Assembly: GCF_030445035.2 (NCBI RefSeq) | Contig: NC_080683.1 | Coordinates: forward strand, 93,643,675-93,707,674 | Origin: Dasypus novemcinctus | Taxonomy: Eukaryota > Chordata > Mammalia > Cingulata > Dasypodidae | Length of the DNA: 64,000 nucleotides | Direction of reading: 5' to 3' | In this document: positions 60,447-64,000 of the stretch, piece by piece | How positions within the stretch are numbered: the first letter of the stretch is position 1 | Layout: each line of letters starts with the position of its first letter | Notes under the pieces: model-generated | The model's database searches: none | What the model saw: the letters and a program-made list of their open reading frames with translations, nothing else | What the model was told of the DNA's origin: nothing | Translations under genes and position numbers: made by a program

Positions 60447-63089
60447 AGCTATTCAATTTAGTAAGTTAACTACCACCACTGTTTTCTACTCTCTAGGCTA
60501 CATGACCCTTACAAATAATCACAAATAACCCACTGTCTTAATTTACCATCATTGTGAGAAACAAGAGACAGGTCAAACACAAGCTTAAATTGCCCTTAGA
60601 TTAAACCCTATTTCCTAACCAGTGAAGATTTGTATATTGAAAAGATTAAAAATCTCCCTTGTTATATAATTCTGTGCTTAGTGGAAACTTGAGAATCATT
60701 AGCAAAGGCCACATTATGTAGGTAAGAAATGATTACAGAATGGGTAAGGAGTGTTAGGACAGGCTACAGAAAAATGCCAAATATTGTAGAATATGTAAAA
60801 GAAATGATGAAATCTCCTCCATAATGATTGCCTTATAAGAAAATAGCAGTGGAAAGGCATCATTTAGGAAAGACAATCCTGGCCACTGGGAAATGAATTT
60901 AAATGCTCAGTGAATTTGTAAGGTCTCTGGAACCTTCCATGACCATAGGCAAGTGTACAGTTAAAAAAAAAAGTGCCTGGTGAGATGGAGAGAACAAGAT
61001 AGGGCGATGTAAATAAAGACCACGGAGAACAAATCGAATATGAACAGCTGTCTAAGGGTCATCTAAAAGGCTTTACTAACCTTCCCTCATGTCCAAGGCA
61101 GGACCACCCTCTGTATGGTAGCTTTCAGGTACATCTTGTTGGTTTTATAATAGCCAAAGTTAAGTAAATTGTGACAGTCCCTTTCATTTTTTCAACAGCT
61201 CTGACTCCTTTGACGTTTCTGGAGTAACAAGATATTCTTTTCCTAATGTCAATAAAGCCTTCTTCAGTTTATTCAAGCTGAGCCAGCTGCTGCTTCCCAA
61301 GAACACTATTCATTGGCCAAACCCACTGCCATAGAAAGTATTTATTTCTCAGCAACACATTTACCCTCTCAGCCCCAAAATTGTGTCAGAGGAGAAGTTT
61401 GCTTCATCAGCTGGTCTTCAACAGTAAGTACCAAAAGGGTAGACTTAGAGCTTCTTTCAAGTCAGTCTCCCTTCAATATAACAAATATATTTATTTTTTC
61501 TCCTAGTTTCCTGCGCCCCTCCCTTCTCTTTAGGACTTCAGTGAAAAAATAAAAGGGGAGCTATGAGACATCCTTTTTTAATGCAATCTCTTTCTCCTAT
61601 AATCCTCAAGCAGCTGCAAAATACACATGGCTTGCCAATGCCGAGAGCCTGCAGGAAACCACCCTGCTTTCCCCCGCTTGCTTCTCTGATACAACAGTTA
61701 AAATAAATCTCTCTCCCCTGAGACTATGAAAGACTGGCAGGTTGAGAGACTGAACATAATAAATAGCAAAGAAGGAACAATGTTCAGAATGTTTAGCTGA
61801 TGCTCTTTCCCTTTTCCTTAAAATTATGGATTTCGGGACGCCATGCTGTCTTGTAGGGTGTGGGGAGTACTGTGAAGTGTTAGAAGGTGTGTGATAGATA
61901 GTAGCTTACATTTTCATTTTTCTCTTCAACTCTATTCCCTATTTTAGAACTTCTCCATTTGCCCGTTTGCTATACAGTACAAATTCTCCCTCACCACATT
62001 CCAAAAACTGAGTTATCCAAGGTATTTCCTGGAAAATTTGTGACGTCAATGTCAAAATGGCTCTCCATCTACTCCTGTTGAAACCGTTCTTTGTAATTTA
62101 TCAGCCGGGATATTCTGTCCCCAATTCTCAAAAGTTCATGTTAGCTGGACTTCAGCTTGTAGTGAAGAATGCAGAATTTTACTTCTGTAGCTAGTAGGCC
62201 ATGTGGCTCTTAATTGGGGGTCAAGTAATACTCCATAAAGAAAAGGGCTATTCTAGAGGTTTCAATATTTCTATGGAAATCAGACAGTATTTTATCACTA
62301 CTTTGGTTCTCAGTTTTTTGGTGTGAATGGCAGAGTTTCCTATTATTAAAATGCAGATTTTCAGACACCACTCTCCAAAAATTCTGATTCTTCTGGTCTA
62401 ATATAAGTCCCAGAACCATGAGCCATTTTCTCCTCTTACTCTGCAAAACCCATATCTCTGACTCCCTCTATTGGTTAGATGGGTTAGGCTGTTGATAAAG
62501 GAATTAAATGTTGTTTCTTGAGATACAATTTAGACAAAGCCATATTTGCAGCTTTTTAAAAACGATTTCTTTTCTGCTGTGCACAGAAATTTTGAAAATA
62601 ATTAATTGAAACTATGTGGTGGTTGTAAATCTAATGTTATTAGAACTGTTAGAATCCCCTCATTTTTAACCTTCAAAAATAGATATCTCAGGTAGAACTA
62701 ATAAAGAAATGTTTTGCTGGTTTGGTTTTGGGACAGATGTGTCTTTAGCTCTTTGTTTACTATTTTTATTTTGCCTTTCTCATTAAGATTTATATTAGAT
62801 TTCTATTTTAAAAACCTTCCACTGGAAATTACTAACAATTACCATTATTATCTTATGACTATATAAGGGCAATATTTACAAAGTAAAACCATTGGTATTA
62901 CCCATGCCGAGCATTTTCCACAGTTCATTTGAAATAGGGTAACATCCCAAAACCTCAGAAACTTCCTTTAGAGTCAGAAGATTATTCATGTTCTAGAGAA
63001 AATAAAAAATGAAAGTTACATTCATGAAAGAATTACTTCTGTAACAATGAAAACAATGTAAATAATTTAAAAAATACTAAGACGGTCCA
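60447..63089. other. Upstream region of the second SULT gene
   Basis: I see no coding exon here. Because the coding exon at 63504 is preceded by a splice acceptor, at least one non-coding leader exon and the promoter should lie upstream, in this stretch or before the window's other elements. I could not place it. A palindromic CRE lies at 62041-62048. Confidence 0.4.
62041..62048. promoter_or_regulatory. Perfect CRE palindrome
   Basis: TGACGTCA is the consensus site for CREB/ATF factors. It lies about 1.5 kb upstream of the second SULT exon. One 8-bp match can occur by chance in 64 kb, so a regulatory role is only a possibility. Confidence 0.2.
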
Positions 63090-63460
63090 TAGTAAAGTGA
63101 TTAAAAGAGTGGACTCTGTACCAGACTGCCTGGCATCAAATCTTAGTTCTGTGCTATGCTTGCTTAAGCAATTTGCTTGCCTTTCTGTGGCCTTAGTTTC
63201 TTCATCTTTATGTTCAGAATCATGATAGCAAATCCCTCATGGGGTTTTAGGGCAAGCTAAGCTGCTTAACCTCTTCTTATCTTAGCTTCTTTATCTTTAA
63301 AATAGTGGTAATAATAATACCTACTATGTTGGGTTGCTGTGAAGATTAAATGATCAATATAAGTAAGATATCTACTGTGGTAAATGAGTTGATACACATA
63401 AGACATTTAAATGGTGCCCAGCAAATATGAAGCACTCAGTAAGTGTTAGTCATTTTATAA
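63090..63460 (+). repeat. MIR, forward strand
   Basis: It opens with AGTGATTAAAAGAGTGGACTC and CCAGACTGCCTGGCATCAAA, passes through a CTTTATCTTTAAAATAGTGG block and ends with AAGCACTCAGTAAGTGTTAG. It is longer than a single MIR and may be two overlapping copies. It ends about 40 bases before the SULT exon acceptor. Confidence 0.75.
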
Positions 63461-63503
63461 ACGACTAAGAATGTGAAAAGAATTTCACTATTTTTATTTG
63501 CAG

Positions 63504-64000
<497 letters not shown>

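Overview
The window is mammalian nuclear DNA, almost certainly from an armadillo (Xenarthra, Dasypus-like). The main evidence is the repeated tRNA-Ala-derived SINE of the DAS type (clear copies at 18639, 31823, 42951, 47388, 47899 and 53613, plus dimeric relatives at 3376 and 56071). It occurs with L1, L2, MIR, ERV-L and MaLR-like elements, and there is no bacterial or viral gene organisation. Most long open frames are translations of SINEs and LTRs and have no coding meaning.

The host-gene content is a tandem pair of SULT3A-like (amine sulfotransferase) genes on the + strand. The upstream member is a dead, unprocessed copy. Its first coding exon (7968-8122), second (17040-17244), third (26933-27179, split by a SINE) and fourth (28092-28181) are still readable, with splice sites in the positions and phases expected of the SULT2/SULT3 families. 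I could not find its last two exons. The downstream member starts at 63504-63655 with an intact first coding exon that encodes the PAPS-binding YPKSG motif; the rest of that gene lies beyond the window.

Three processed pseudogenes of unrelated genes are embedded in and after this locus. AMD1 (minus strand, about 19196-20850) lies in intron 2 of the dead SULT gene. CDKL4 (minus, CDS 31466-32888) is split by a DAS SINE. ZNF322 (plus, 42891-46222) has its GC-rich 5' UTR split by a DAS SINE and is followed by an L1-type 3' end that landed in its poly(A)/target-site junction.

The remainder is layered transposable-element sequence. There is a CpG-rich solo LTR of class II type with perfect 6-bp target repeats (3605-4180), and the 3' half of an ERV-L provirus fossil with dUTPase, integrase and RNase H remnants (9926-13250). 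There are further solo ERV-L LTRs, two recurring Xenarthra-type LTR families, MLT1-like LTRs, several L1 pieces, L2, MIR and one hAT-type MER element. All family names come from recognition by eye, without database search.
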